This document shows positions 12,209 to 23,881 of a stretch of 64,000 nt of DNA, piece after piece (positions within the stretch are counted from its first letter, which is position 1; each line of letters starts with the position of its first letter). Under the pieces are notes generated by a model that was not told the origin of the DNA, searched no databases, and worked only from the letters and a program-made list of their open reading frames with translations. Location of the stretch: the NCBI GenBank assembly GCA_903825285.1, contig CAIJZY010000060.1:1-64000 (forward strand). Reading direction: 5' to 3'. The position numbers were made by a program, and so were the translations under genes. Source of the DNA: an uncultured Opitutia bacterium (GTDB lineage Bacteria; Verrucomicrobiota; Verrucomicrobiia; Opitutales; Opitutaceae).

Positions 12209-12745
12209 ATGAAAACCCGGTGCCTCCGCCTTTGCACGCTCGCAGGATTTGTCCTGCTCGCCGGCTGCCAGTCCGCCCACCTGACTGCCGCCCGTATCCA
12301 GGAAAAGTCCGCCCTCTTCGCTGCACTGCCGGCGGACAAGCAGCAGAAGCTCCGCGACGGCATCGTCGAGGTCGGCGACACGGCCGACATGGTCTACATC
12401 GCGCTCGGCCAGCCGAACCGTGCCGAGATCACGGCGGACGGGACGGTGGGCGTGTGGACGTACGAAAACTTCTACCCGTCGGCCGCCGTCTCGCCGCATC
12501 CCCTCTACGCCGTCCGGCCGCATGTCCACTCGCACACGATGCTCGACACCGGTCCGTCCGATCCGGGCATGCGTGATGGCGTCATCAACGAAGGGCCGAT
12601 GATGGGCGCGACACCGCAGTCGGTGGAGGCCAGCCGGAACGTGAGCGGCGTGGCTTCGCTGCCCGACCTCCGTCCGGTCACCCTGCGCCTCGCCTTCCGC
12701 GAAGGCCGGGTCTTCCACCTCGGGCTGGAAGAGCACCGCGGCTAG
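12209..12745 (+). CDS. putative lipoprotein
   Basis: Lipobox LLAGC in MKTRCLRLCTLAGFVLLAGCQSAHLTAARIQ; start at 12209 rather than 12101. Confidence 0.75.
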   Translation: MKTRCLRLCTLAGFVLLAGCQSAHLTAARIQEKSALFAALPADKQQKLRDGIVEVGDTADMVYIALGQPNRAEITADGTVGVWTYENFYPSAAVSPHPLYAVRPHVHSHTMLDTGPSDPGMRDGVINEGPMMGATPQSVEASRNVSGVASLPDLRPVTLRLAFREGRVFHLGLEEHRG

Positions 12746-14121
12746 GCGGACTTGCGCGCAGCGGCGATGCCGAGCAGGCCAAGCGCGAGCACCAGCGCGG
12801 CGAACAAGCCCTGCCGCACGCGGTAGGTGTGCGGGCCGTCGGTGGGCAGTTTCGAGTAGGCCGCCGGCGGGTCGTAGAGGTAGCGCTTGAAATTGGTCCA
12901 GGCGAAGGTGCGGTTCTTCAGCAGCATCGAATACACGCCGCGGATGTCCTCCACGTTCGGCGGGTGCCGGTACTTGATGATGGCCTGCCGGCTGTACTCC
13001 TGCTTCGCGAGCCAGTTCACCGAGGCGAAGGGCACCTTGACCGGCGTGAACGGCCGGGCGGCGACGGGCAGGTTCTTCCAGTGCCAGTCCTTGAAGATCA
13101 TGGCGGTGATGCCGTCGAAGGCGTCATGCTCGCACAGGTCGAGGATGTCCGCCGTGTTGAGCAGCGCGCCGTGCTTGTCCGCCACGCCGTACAGCGACTG
13201 CGTCATGTCCACGTAGGTCCAGCGGTTCTGCTCCTTCACCCAGGACTCCGCCCAGGAGTGGCCGTTGTAGATGATGACATCGTCCTGGGTGTTGGCACCG
13301 AAGACGAAGCGGGTGGGGATGCCCGCGCGGTTGGCGAAGAAGACGTAGATCTGGGCGTTCTGCGTGCACCAGCCCTTGCCCGTGCCGTTGATCATCTCCT
13401 GGCACATGCTCCACGGGTCCATCCAGCGGAAGTCGTCCTTCGGCACGCCGCCGGAATCGGCCAGCTTGGTGCGGAGGTAGCGCATGACCTTCGCGATGCG
13501 CGTGAGGGTGTCGTCGGCCTCGGTCACGCCCATGTCCTCGCGCACGACCCGGTCGGCCGCGGCGAGCCGGTCGGCGCCGACGTAGGCATAGTCGTCGGCC
13601 CAGTAGCTGAGCGGCTTCCGCTCAAACTTGCCGACCGGCACGTCGGTCTGGACGAGGTAGATGTCGTTCGCGAACTGCATCCCGCTCTTCCGGTAGAACT
13701 CCGCCGAGATCTCGTTCACTGTGAAGCTGAGGTCGGGGCCGAAGCCGGCGGGCAGCGGCTTCAGGGTGTAAGTGTGCCGGAAATCCTCGAGCGCCTTGCT
13801 GCTGGAGCCGTCGAAGATCGGACCCGCCACGTAGATCCGCGGGGCCGAGCCGGGCATGACCTGCCCGGGCTGGCCGTCGACCAGCAGCTGCCACCGCTCC
13901 GGCTCGCGATTCCAGGCGAGGTCGAGGCGGAGGACGTTGCCCTTCTCGACGGTCCACTCGCGCAGGGTGGGCATGTCGAGCGGGTAGTAGAGCGAGGCGT
14001 AGCTCTGGGGGAGGTAGGATGACTCCCAGTCGCGCTTGAAGAAAACGTAGAGGTTCGCGGCGAGGACGATCAGGCAGAGCAGGCTCAGGCCGCGCAGGTT
14101 CTTCCGGGTGGGCAAGGTCAT
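12742..14121 (-). CDS. transglutaminase-like domain membrane protein
   Basis: GKGWCTQNAQIY / GHSWAESW / YVDMT Cys-His-Asp triad; hydrophobic helices at both ends. Confidence 0.85.
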   Translation of the reverse strand: MTLPTRKNLRGLSLLCLIVLAANLYVFFKRDWESSYLPQSYASLYYPLDMPTLREWTVEKGNVLRLDLAWNREPERWQLLVDGQPGQVMPGSAPRIYVAGPIFDGSSSKALEDFRHTYTLKPLPAGFGPDLSFTVNEISAEFYRKSGMQFANDIYLVQTDVPVGKFERKPLSYWADDYAYVGADRLAAADRVVREDMGVTEADDTLTRIAKVMRYLRTKLADSGGVPKDDFRWMDPWSMCQEMINGTGKGWCTQNAQIYVFFANRAGIPTRFVFGANTQDDVIIYNGHSWAESWVKEQNRWTYVDMTQSLYGVADKHGALLNTADILDLCEHDAFDGITAMIFKDWHWKNLPVAARPFTPVKVPFASVNWLAKQEYSRQAIIKYRHPPNVEDIRGVYSMLLKNRTFAWTNFKRYLYDPPAAYSKLPTDGPHTYRVRQGLFAALVLALGLLGIAAARKSA

Positions 14122-14185
14122 GGTGCGGATGTGCCGCCATCAAACAGGATTTTTCCCTCGTGGCCAGCGGCAAAGCCCGGCGCGC

Positions 14186-14953
14186 TCAGGGCGCCGGCCC
14201 GTTGAGCAGCGGCGGCTCCACGGCCGGCGGCGCGGCGGCCAGCCGGGCCAGCATCTCCCGCCACTCCGCGTCCTCGCGCTCGCGCCGCAGCACCGCGCGG
14301 TACTCCGCCTGTCCGGCAAAATAGATGAAGCCGAAGAGCACGGCGGTCAGGTAGCTCCGGAAGACAAACGCCGCGATGAGGCCGGCCAGCAGGGCGAGGA
14401 TCCGTCCGACCTGCGCGGCCCAGTACGTGGCCCGCAGGTACGGCAGGCGAGAGGCCAGCACCGCCCGTAGGATCCGGCCGCCATCCATGGGGAAGACCGG
14501 GAGCAGGTTGAACAGCCCCATCCAGAGGTTGGCGTTCAGCAGCAGCTGGCCGAAGCCCGTGGCATCGGCCGGATAATCGTCGCCGCCGAAGCCGACCAGC
14601 GGCCAGAGGATCGCGACGATGGCGAAATTCACCGCGGGGCCGGCCAGTGTGATGAGGAACTCGCGGCTCGGCTGCCGCGGGATCGAGTCGAACTCGGCCA
14701 TGCCGCCGATGGGCATGAGCAGGATCCGGCGCACACCTACGCCGAAGTGCATCGCGGTGAAGGAATGCCCGAGCTCGTGCAGCACCACGCAGGCGAAAAA
14801 CGCCCCGAGGATGCCCACGCTCCACAGCATCTGCTCCCAGCCGCCCTCGTTCCAGCCATCGAAGGCCACGTAGGCGAGCAGGAGGAGGAAGCTCGCGTGC
14901 AGGGCGAGCTGGATGCCGCGGATGCGGAACAAGTTGATTGACCAGCCTAGCAT
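14186..14953 (-). CDS. site-2 protease family (M50) metalloprotease
   Basis: [13 protein letters not shown] (HExxH), [15 protein letters not shown]; the longer track ORF to 16390 is antisense read-through. Confidence 0.88.
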   Translation of the reverse strand: MLGWSINLFRIRGIQLALHASFLLLLAYVAFDGWNEGGWEQMLWSVGILGAFFACVVLHELGHSFTAMHFGVGVRRILLMPIGGMAEFDSIPRQPSREFLITLAGPAVNFAIVAILWPLVGFGGDDYPADATGFGQLLLNANLWMGLFNLLPVFPMDGGRILRAVLASRLPYLRATYWAAQVGRILALLAGLIAAFVFRSYLTAVLFGFIYFAGQAEYRAVLRREREDAEWREMLARLAAAPPAVEPPLLNGPAP

Positions 14954-15022
14954 GCCGGTAATCAAATCGCCGCCCGGCAAAGCGCCAGCGCGCTCTTTGC
15001 CCCCGGGATTCACCCCCCTGCC

Positions 15023-16540
<1,518 letters not shown>

Positions 16541-16560
16541 CCGCCGTCCCAGGCCTGAAG

Positions 16561-16619
16561 GTGGGAGCGAGCTTGCTCGCGACTTTCGCCGCGGAGGTCG
16601 CGAGCAAGCTCGCTCCCAC
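16561..16619. repeat. BIME-like inverted REP pair with perfect 23-bp arms
   Basis: GTGGGAGCGAGCTTGCTCGCGAC (16561-16583) and its exact reverse complement (16597-16619). Confidence 0.9.
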
Positions 16620-16705
16620 ACCCACTGGACCGGATTCAAGCCAGCCAGTTATTCCGGGTAGTCCCGTCCGGATGGGCGGAGTGCCTTTTCAGGCACCGCT
16701 ACCAG

Positions 16706-16911
16706 CTGGGACTCACACCTACGGCAGCCAAAGAAATAGCTGCCGTAGCGCAGTCCGAGGGCCGAAGGTGGGAGCGAGCTTGCTCGCGACTTTCGCGCCG
16801 GAGGTCGCGCGCAGGCTCGCGACCACACCCACTGGACCGGATTCAAGCCAGCCAGCTATTCCGGGTAGCCGTCCGGATGGGAGGAGTGCCATTTCCAGGC
16901 CGTCGCCACGA
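16706..16911. repeat. tandem duplication, copy 2 (vestigial ntrC-like 3' end + REP pair + true galE 3' end)
   Basis: Left REP arm 16768-16790 identical to copy 1; right arm 16804-16826 degenerate. Confidence 0.85.
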
Positions 16912-17845
16912 TGCTGTCGATGGTCGGAAACTTCACCTTCCAGCCGAGTTCGCGCTGCGCCTTGGTCGAATCCGCGTAAAGCGCCGGCGGATCTCCCGCT
17001 CGGCGCGCGCGCTCCAGCACGGTGATCTTGCGGCCGGTAACCAGCTCGACGGCGCGGATGACCTCGCGGTTCGAGGTCGGGCGTCCGGTGCCGAGGTTGT
17101 AGAACAAAGCCGCGCCAGGGGAGGCCAGCCGCGGGAACACCGCGATGTGGGCGCGGCTGAGGTCGTCCACGTGCACGTAGTCCCGCAGGCAGGTGCCGTC
17201 CGGGGTGGGGTAGTCCGTCCCGTACAACTCGAGGTTCGGCCGGCGGCCGGTTGCAGCGTCGATGGCGAGCGGGATGAGATGCGTCTCGGGCGAGTGATCC
17301 TCGCCTATCACGCCGTCCTCCGAGGCGCCGGCGGCATTGAAGTAGCGGAACGCGGCAAAGCTCATCCCGTGCGCCGCCGCGAGCGCGAGCAGCACGCGCT
17401 CCACGTCGAGCTTGGTCTGGCCGTAGGGATTGATGGGCGCCTGCGGCATGTCCTCCGTGAGCGGCAGCGCCACCGGCACGCCGAACGTTGCGCACGTGGA
17501 GGAGAAGACGAACTTGCCGACCCCCGCCGTGCGCATCGCGGCCAGCAGGTGCAGGGTCGCGGCCACGTTGTTGAGGTAGTACTTGAGCGGCTCCTTGACC
17601 GACTCCCCGACATAGCAGAACGCGGCGAAGTGCATCACGAGCTCGATCTTCTCCGCCTGCAGGACGCGCGCGACCGCCGGCTCGTCCCCGAGGTTCAGCT
17701 CATGCAGGGCCACGCCCGGCGCGACGGCGGCACGGTGCCCGTAGACCAGGTTGTCGAGCACCACGGGGCGATGGCCCGCGGCGAGCAGCTGGCGCACACA
17801 ATGACTGCCGATGTAACCGGCGCCTCCGACGACGAGCACGTTCAT
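16856..17845 (-). CDS. galE: UDP-glucose 4-epimerase
   Basis: VVGGAGYIGSHCVRQLLAAGH, SSTCATFG, NPYGQTKLDVE, FRYFNAAGAS. Confidence 0.94.
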   Translation of the reverse strand: MNVLVVGGAGYIGSHCVRQLLAAGHRPVVLDNLVYGHRAAVAPGVALHELNLGDEPAVARVLQAEKIELVMHFAAFCYVGESVKEPLKYYLNNVAATLHLLAAMRTAGVGKFVFSSTCATFGVPVALPLTEDMPQAPINPYGQTKLDVERVLLALAAAHGMSFAAFRYFNAAGASEDGVIGEDHSPETHLIPLAIDAATGRRPNLELYGTDYPTPDGTCLRDYVHVDDLSRAHIAVFPRLASPGAALFYNLGTGRPTSNREVIRAVELVTGRKITVLERARRAGDPPALYADSTKAQRELGWKVKFPTIDSIVATAWKWHSSHPDGYPE

Positions 17846-17904
17846 GCGTCGAGGCTTGTATTGCTTTCGGCGGCGGGTTGGCTAGCGATTTCCGTTCTTC
17901 CGCA

Positions 17905-19143
17905 ATGAAGCCCTCCCGCATCGTCATCACCGGCATCGGCCTGACCGCCCCCAACGGCGACTCCCTGGCCCAGTTCCGCCAGAACCTCCTGAATGGCGTC
18001 GCGGGCATCGAGCGGATGGAGATCCGCTACATGGGTTCGCAGCTCGCCGGGGTCTGCCATTACGACCCGCTCCGCTACCAGACGAAGAAGGAGGTCCGCG
18101 TCGGCACGCGCGCCGGCAGCATCAGCATCTACTGCGCCCGCGAGGCGGTGAAGGACAGCGGGCTCGACTGGGCCGCCCAGGCCAAGGACCGCGTCGGCAT
18201 CTACATCGGCTGCACCGAGCACGGGAACGTCGAGACCGAGAACGAAATCTACAACATCTCCCAGTTCGCCTACGACACGAAGTACTGGTCGCACTACCAC
18301 AACCCGCGCACGGTCGCGAACAACCCCGCCGGCGAGGCCTCGCTCAACCTCGGCGTCACGGGTCCCGCCTACACGATCGGCGCCGCCTGCGCCGCGGGCA
18401 ACCTCGGGCTCATCCACGCCACGCAGATGCTGCGCCTCGGCGAGGTGGACCTCGCGATCTGCGGCGGCATCAGCGAGAGCATCCGGACCTTCGGCATCTT
18501 CGCCGGATTCAAGAGCCAGAACGCGCTGGCCACCCACGCGGACCCGCTCAAGGCCAGCCGGCCGTTCGACAAGGCTCGCAATGGCATCGTCGTGTCCGAG
18601 GGTGGCTGTCTCTACACGCTGGAGCGGCTGGAGGATGCCCAGGCCCGCGGCGCGAAGATCTACGCGGAGATCGCCGGTTATCACGTGAATTCCGACGCCA
18701 GCGATTACGTGCTCCCGAACCCGGTCCGCCAGGCCGAATGCATCCGCGCCGCGGTGCGTCACGCCGGGCTCACCCCCCGCGACATCCACATCGTCAACAC
18801 CCACGCCACGGCCACTCCACTGGGCGACATCCAGGAGTGCGAGGCGATCCGCGCGGTCTTCGGCGAGGGCTGTCCCGACACCCATATCAACAACACCAAG
18901 AGCTACATCGGGCACTGCATGGGCGCGGCCGGTGCCCTGGAGCTGGCGGGCAACCTGCCATCGTTCACGGACCTCACCGTGCATCCCACCATCAACGTGG
19001 ACGACCTCGACCCGGCCTGCGCCCTGCCCGGGCTGGTGCTCAATCACCCGCGCAAAGTGGCCAAGGTGGACACCATCCTGAATAACTCCTTTGGCATGCT
19101 TGGGATAAATTCCACGTTGATTGTTAAACGCTTTCTGCCGTAA
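17905..19143 (+). CDS. beta-ketoacyl-ACP synthase (KAS I/II-like)
   Basis: Active site Cys (GAACAAGN) and His residues (NTHATATPLGD, KSYIGHCMGAAG). Confidence 0.9.
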   Translation: MKPSRIVITGIGLTAPNGDSLAQFRQNLLNGVAGIERMEIRYMGSQLAGVCHYDPLRYQTKKEVRVGTRAGSISIYCAREAVKDSGLDWAAQAKDRVGIYIGCTEHGNVETENEIYNISQFAYDTKYWSHYHNPRTVANNPAGEASLNLGVTGPAYTIGAACAAGNLGLIHATQMLRLGEVDLAICGGISESIRTFGIFAGFKSQNALATHADPLKASRPFDKARNGIVVSEGGCLYTLERLEDAQARGAKIYAEIAGYHVNSDASDYVLPNPVRQAECIRAAVRHAGLTPRDIHIVNTHATATPLGDIQECEAIRAVFGEGCPDTHINNTKSYIGHCMGAAGALELAGNLPSFTDLTVHPTINVDDLDPACALPGLVLNHPRKVAKVDTILNNSFGMLGINSTLIVKRFLP

Positions 19144-19162
19144 GACCCTACCTCCAGCTAAT

Positions 19163-19426
19163 ATGACCAAAGACGAATGCAAGAAGGTGGTAGTCGATAT
19201 TATCGCCGACATCGCGCCGGATGAAGACCTGTCGAACCTGAAGCCCGAGGTGCGCCTGCGTGACCAGCTGCAGCTCGATTCCATGGACTTTCTCGACATC
19301 GTGATGGAGCTGCGCAAGCGGCACGGCATCGAGGTGCCCGAGGCCGACTACATCCAGCTCGCGTCGTTGGACAGCTGCGCGGAGTACCTGACGCCGAAGT
19401 TCAACGCGCTCGCGGCCAAACGCTGA
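19163..19426 (+). CDS. acyl carrier protein
   Basis: LQLDSMDFLDIVMEL phosphopantetheine-Ser motif; small acidic protein next to KAS. Confidence 0.88.
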   Translation: MTKDECKKVVVDIIADIAPDEDLSNLKPEVRLRDQLQLDSMDFLDIVMELRKRHGIEVPEADYIQLASLDSCAEYLTPKFNALAAKR

Positions 19427-19445
19427 GCGCCGCTGGCGCGGCGCA

Positions 19446-19550
19446 GTTGGTGGTTGAAGGTTGAAAATTGAAAGCGGGGCAGAGTCGCGTCGCCGCATGG
19501 CGATGCAGCCGCACGGGTTTTGCTTTCAACCCGCGACATTCAACTTTCAA
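19446..19550. repeat. heptad-repeat inverted element C
   Basis: Left gttggtg-gttgaag-gttgaaa-attgaaa; right ctttcaa-cccgcga-cattcaa-ctttcaa, each in exact 7-bp phase. Confidence 0.8.
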
Positions 19551-19570
19551 CTAGCGGGCGAAGCCCGCTT

Positions 19571-21004
19571 ATGAATTCCCGCACGCACTACGATGTCGCC
19601 ATCATCGGCGCCGGCATGTCCGGACTCGCCGCCGGCATCCGGCTCGCGCACTTCGGCAAGCGCGTCTGCATCTTCGAGCGGCACAACACGGTCGGGGGCC
19701 TGAACAGCTTCTACAGCATCGGCGGACGCAAGTTCGACGTCGGCCTGCACGCGATGACCAACTTCGTCCGCCCGGGCGTGAAGGGCACGCCGCTCGGCAA
19801 GCTGCTGCGCCAGCTCCGCATCGACCGCGACGAGTTCGCCCTCTGCGAGCAGAAGCAGTCGCGGATCGCGTTCGGCGCCCGCGGCGAGACCTCGCTGCGC
19901 TTCACCAATGATTTTGCCGTGCTCGAGTCCGAGGTCGCCACGCGGTTTCCCGCGCAGGTCGACGGCTTCCGCCGGCTCGCGGCGGCGGTCCGGGCGCATG
20001 ACGATGTCGCCCTCGACGCCCAGCCGGTCTCCGCCCGGCAGGTGGTTCGCCAGCACCTCACCGACCCGCTGCTCGAGGACATGCTGTTCTGCCCGGTCAT
20101 GTACTACGGCAGCGCCACGGAGCACGACATGGATTTCGGGCAGTTCACCATCATGTTCAAGGCGCTCTTCTTCGAGGGGTTTGCACGGCCGTTCGACGGC
20201 GTGCGGGTGATCCTGCGCGTGCTGCTGGACAAGTACCGGGCCGCCGGCGGCGAGCGCCGCATGAAGGCAGGCGTGCGGCACATCGTCGCCCAGGCCGGCC
20301 GCGCCACCGCGCTGATCCTCGACCAGGGCGAGGAGATCACCGCCGACCATGTCATCTCCTCCATCGGCGCCCCCGAGACCGCCCGCCTGGTCCAGTCCGG
20401 CCACCATCCGGCGACCGCGATCGCGCCCGGACGCCTCTCGTTCGTCGAGACCATCACCATCCTCGACCGCCAGCCGGCGGAACTCGGGTGGGGGAGCGAC
20501 ACCATCGTGTTCTTCAACGACTCCGCCCGCTTCGACTATGCCTGTCCCAAGGACCAGGTGGACCCGCGCAGCGGCGTGATCTGCATCCCGAACAACTTCG
20601 ACTTTGGCGCCGGGCGCCACCTGCCTGAGGGCATCTTCCGCTGCACCTGCCTCGCGAACTACGAGCGCTGGGCTCATCTGCCCGAGGGCGCCTACCGGGC
20701 CGACAAGCAGCGCTGGTACCAGTCGCTGCAGCGGAGCGCGCAGCGCTTCCTGCCAAAGCTCGCGGATCCCGCCGCGCTGGCGCACGCCACCGTGACGACC
20801 GACATGTTCACCCCCCGCACCATCACGAAGTTCACGGGCCACCTCGGCGGGGCCATCTACGGCGCGGCCCAGAAAAACCGCCAGGGCCGCACCGAGCTGG
20901 CCAATCTCTATCTGTGCGGCACGGATCAGGGCTTTCTGGGCATCGTGGGCGCCATGCTGAGTGGCATTTCCATGGCCAACTACCATATTCTCCAAAAGAG
21001 CTAG
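19571..21004 (+). CDS. FAD-dependent phytoene desaturase-like (CrtI/CrtISO-type) oxidoreductase
   Basis: DVAIIGAGMSGLAAGIRLAHFGKRVCIFERHNTVGGLNS dinucleotide fold. Confidence 0.85.
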   Translation: MNSRTHYDVAIIGAGMSGLAAGIRLAHFGKRVCIFERHNTVGGLNSFYSIGGRKFDVGLHAMTNFVRPGVKGTPLGKLLRQLRIDRDEFALCEQKQSRIAFGARGETSLRFTNDFAVLESEVATRFPAQVDGFRRLAAAVRAHDDVALDAQPVSARQVVRQHLTDPLLEDMLFCPVMYYGSATEHDMDFGQFTIMFKALFFEGFARPFDGVRVILRVLLDKYRAAGGERRMKAGVRHIVAQAGRATALILDQGEEITADHVISSIGAPETARLVQSGHHPATAIAPGRLSFVETITILDRQPAELGWGSDTIVFFNDSARFDYACPKDQVDPRSGVICIPNNFDFGAGRHLPEGIFRCTCLANYERWAHLPEGAYRADKQRWYQSLQRSAQRFLPKLADPAALAHATVTTDMFTPRTITKFTGHLGGAIYGAAQKNRQGRTELANLYLCGTDQGFLGIVGAMLSGISMANYHILQKS

Positions 21005-21058
21005 GCCATATGGCACGAATCCAACCTTTTGCGGTCTATTCCTGAATCCCCATCCCCA

Positions 21059-22348
21059 ATGAAGACCCCAATCTGCTTTCGCATTTCCACCGGGCTGCTG
21101 CTCGGCCTGACTCTGGCACTGGGAGGACTCACGCCGGCCCGGGCCGCTGAGCCGGTGCCCGTTTCCTCCGGTTATCTCACCCTGACACCGCAGCAGCTCG
21201 AGCAACTGCTTGGCCCGATCGCACTCTACCCCGATGCCCTGGTCGCGCTCATCCTCCCGGCCTCGACGAATCCCACAGAAATCGTACTGGCGGCACGGTA
21301 TGTCAGTTCCGGGGGCGACCCGACGCAGGTGGACCTGCAGCCTTGGAGCGACCCGATGAAGGCGCTCGCCCGGTATCCGGAGGTGGTGAAGTGGATGGAT
21401 GAAAACCTCGAGTGGACCCAGCAGCTCGGGACCGCCTTCCAAAGCCAGCCGGACGCGGTGATGGATGCGATTCAGCGTCTGCGCTCCCGCGCCGTGGCGA
21501 CCGGGGCCCTGGTCAGCACGCCGCAGCAGAAGGTCGTGGTGGAGGACGGCGAGATCGAGATCGTGCCGGTCCAGCCGGACGTCATCTACATTCCCCGTTA
21601 CGACCCCGACGTTGTCTACGACATGCCGCCTCCGGGGTACATCTACCCGTACAGCTCGTACCTTTCGTTCGGTGTCGGCTATCCGGCTGGTGCGTGGCTC
21701 AGCTTCGACTTCGACTGGTATCACCGCACGATCTGGGTGGGCGACCGCCGCCATGACTGGCGTGAGCACCGCGACTGGCGGCACCACGAGACCTCGAACG
21801 CACATGTCAGTCCCAGCAACTCGAACTGGCACGCCTGGCATCCGCCGGCGAACCGTCCGCTGCCGCCCAGCGACCATCGCCACCCCAACTCCGTGATAGA
21901 GCACCCGCGGCCGCTGCCCGGAGTTCCCGTTGCGCCGCGTCCGCCGCACCGCACCGACGAGCCGCGCCAGACGCATCCGGAGACGACTCTCCATCGGCCC
22001 CCGGCGAACATCCCCAGCGTGCAGGCCCCGCCACATTCAGACCGCCCGGCGAGGACGGAGCGTCCGCCGGCGCCCGCGGCGAAGCCGGTGCCGGCACCCG
22101 CCGCGGTCACACCCAACCCGCGGACCGCCCCGGAGCGTCCGGCCTCGGCGCCCAACCCGCCCGCCCGCACCTTCCAGCCGCCCGCGACGCAGCCCGTGCG
22201 GACGCCGCCCGCGCCGGCGAACCTCCCGCCGCCCGCCAGCCGCCCGGCGCCGCAGTACAATCCCCCGGCGCACGTGGTGAATCCCTCGACCGCGACGACG
22301 CCGCCCACCCGGAACAAGGATCCCGACGCCAAGGACAAGCCGAACTGA
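21059..22348 (+). CDS. DUF3300-type secreted protein with Pro-rich C-terminus
   Basis: Signal peptide; LTPQQLEQLLGPIALYPDALVALILPAST characteristic of DUF3300. Confidence 0.82.
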   Translation: MKTPICFRISTGLLLGLTLALGGLTPARAAEPVPVSSGYLTLTPQQLEQLLGPIALYPDALVALILPASTNPTEIVLAARYVSSGGDPTQVDLQPWSDPMKALARYPEVVKWMDENLEWTQQLGTAFQSQPDAVMDAIQRLRSRAVATGALVSTPQQKVVVEDGEIEIVPVQPDVIYIPRYDPDVVYDMPPPGYIYPYSSYLSFGVGYPAGAWLSFDFDWYHRTIWVGDRRHDWREHRDWRHHETSNAHVSPSNSNWHAWHPPANRPLPPSDHRHPNSVIEHPRPLPGVPVAPRPPHRTDEPRQTHPETTLHRPPANIPSVQAPPHSDRPARTERPPAPAAKPVPAPAAVTPNPRTAPERPASAPNPPARTFQPPATQPVRTPPAPANLPPPASRPAPQYNPPAHVVNPSTATTPPTRNKDPDAKDKPN

Positions 22349-22426
22349 GGCGGGCGGGGGTTTTGACAGGGGCGGGTGCAAAACCCCTTGCCCTCGTCCC
22401 GGCGCCGCTTTCACTCTGCCCCTTCC

Positions 22427-23881
22427 ATGGCTTATGACTGGCTCAAAGGGGTCGCCGACGAGTATGACGTGATCGTCATCGGCAGCGGTCTCGGCGGATT
22501 GACCGGCGCGAACGTGCTGGCCAAGGCCGGGCACAAGGTGCTGCTGCTTGAGCACCACTACCAGTTCGGCGGACTCGCCACGTGGTTCACGCGGAAGGGC
22601 GGGCACATCTTTGACATCTCGCTGCACGGCTTCCCGGTCGGGATGATCAAGTCCTGCCGCAAGTACTGGACCAAGGAGATCGCCGACGCGATCGTGCAGC
22701 TGAAGGACATCCGCTTCATCAACCCCCAGATGGACGTCTGGACGACGTTCACGCGCGAGGACTACACGCGGGTGCTCGTGGAGCAGTTCCACCTCGACCG
22801 CGCGCACGTGGAGCAGTTCTACGATCACCTCCGGTCGATGAACTTCTACGACAACAACCCGGAGACCACCGGCGAGATGCTGGATCGGTTCTTCCCGGGC
22901 CGCGACGACGTGAAGCGCCTGCTGATGGAGCCGATCGCCTACGCGAACGGCTCGACGCTCGACGACCCGGCCATCACCTACGGCATCGTCTTCTCCAATT
23001 TCATGGGCTCCGGGGTCTACACCTTCCGCGGCGGCTCCGACCTGCTCATCGAGAAGATGGTCGCGGAGCTCAAGAAGAACGGCGTCGAGGTGCGGAAGAA
23101 GGTCATGGTGGAGCGCATCCTCGTCGAGGAGCGCGACGGCCGGAAAGTCGTGGCCGGCATCGTGGGCGCCAACGGCCGCGTCGTGCGCGCCAAGGCCGTG
23201 CTCTCCAACGCGAACATCAAGAACACCATCTTCCGCCTCGCGGGCGAGGAGAACTTCCCGGCCGACTACGCCGCGGCCGCGCGCGCCGTGCGCATCAATG
23301 CCAGCTCCTGCCAGGTCTACCTCGGCATCCGCCAGGGCGAGACCCTCCCGCACATCGGCGACCTCGTGTTCACCTCGGAAAACCCGCACTTCAGCAGCGA
23401 GGAGCTCACCGACTTCCACACCACCAGCCGCACGTTCTCGGTGTACTACCCCGAGACGCGTCCGGGCTCGGGCCGGTACACGGTCGTGGTCTCGCTGAAC
23501 GGCAAGTATGGCGACTGGCAGGGTCTGGACGAGGCCGCATACGAGCGGGAGAAGGCCCGGCTGGTGGAGGAGTCCATCGCCGCCCTCGAGCGCTACATCC
23601 CCGGCGTGCGCGCCAAGATCGACTGGTCCGAGGCCGCCACGCCGCGCACCATCGAGCGCTACACCACGCATCAGGGCGGAACCTCGTTCGGCACGAAGTT
23701 CGAGGGTCTCAAGGTCTCCATGGACCTGCCCGAGAAGCTCCCCGGCCTCTTCCACGCGGGCTCCGTGGGGATCATCATGTCAGGCTGGCTCGGGACCATC
23801 AATTATGGCGTGATCACCGCCAACAAGGTCGACCAGTATCTCTTCAACTCGCGTCCGCAACCCGCCGCCACCCCCGCATGA
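22427..23881 (+). CDS. second FAD-dependent CrtI-like oxidoreductase
   Basis: [39 protein letters not shown]-terminal [21 protein letters not shown]. Confidence 0.85.
   Translation: MAYDWLKGVADEYDVIVIGSGLGGLTGANVLAKAGHKVLLLEHHYQFGGLATWFTRKGGHIFDISLHGFPVGMIKSCRKYWTKEIADAIVQLKDIRFINPQMDVWTTFTREDYTRVLVEQFHLDRAHVEQFYDHLRSMNFYDNNPETTGEMLDRFFPGRDDVKRLLMEPIAYANGSTLDDPAITYGIVFSNFMGSGVYTFRGGSDLLIEKMVAELKKNGVEVRKKVMVERILVEERDGRKVVAGIVGANGRVVRAKAVLSNANIKNTIFRLAGEENFPADYAAAARAVRINASSCQVYLGIRQGETLPHIGDLVFTSENPHFSSEELTDFHTTSRTFSVYYPETRPGSGRYTVVVSLNGKYGDWQGLDEAAYEREKARLVEESIAALERYIPGVRAKIDWSEAATPRTIERYTTHQGGTSFGTKFEGLKVSMDLPEKLPGLFHAGSVGIIMSGWLGTINYGVITANKVDQYLFNSRPQPAATPA

Noticed and set aside
16561-17025. 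154-aa plus-strand ORF with internally repeated VGASLLATFA
   Set aside because: Translation of the duplicated REP/galE-tail region; the repeat is real but the protein is not.
19547-22036. 829-aa minus-strand ORF
   Set aside because: Antisense to the FAD oxidoreductase and DUF3300 genes.
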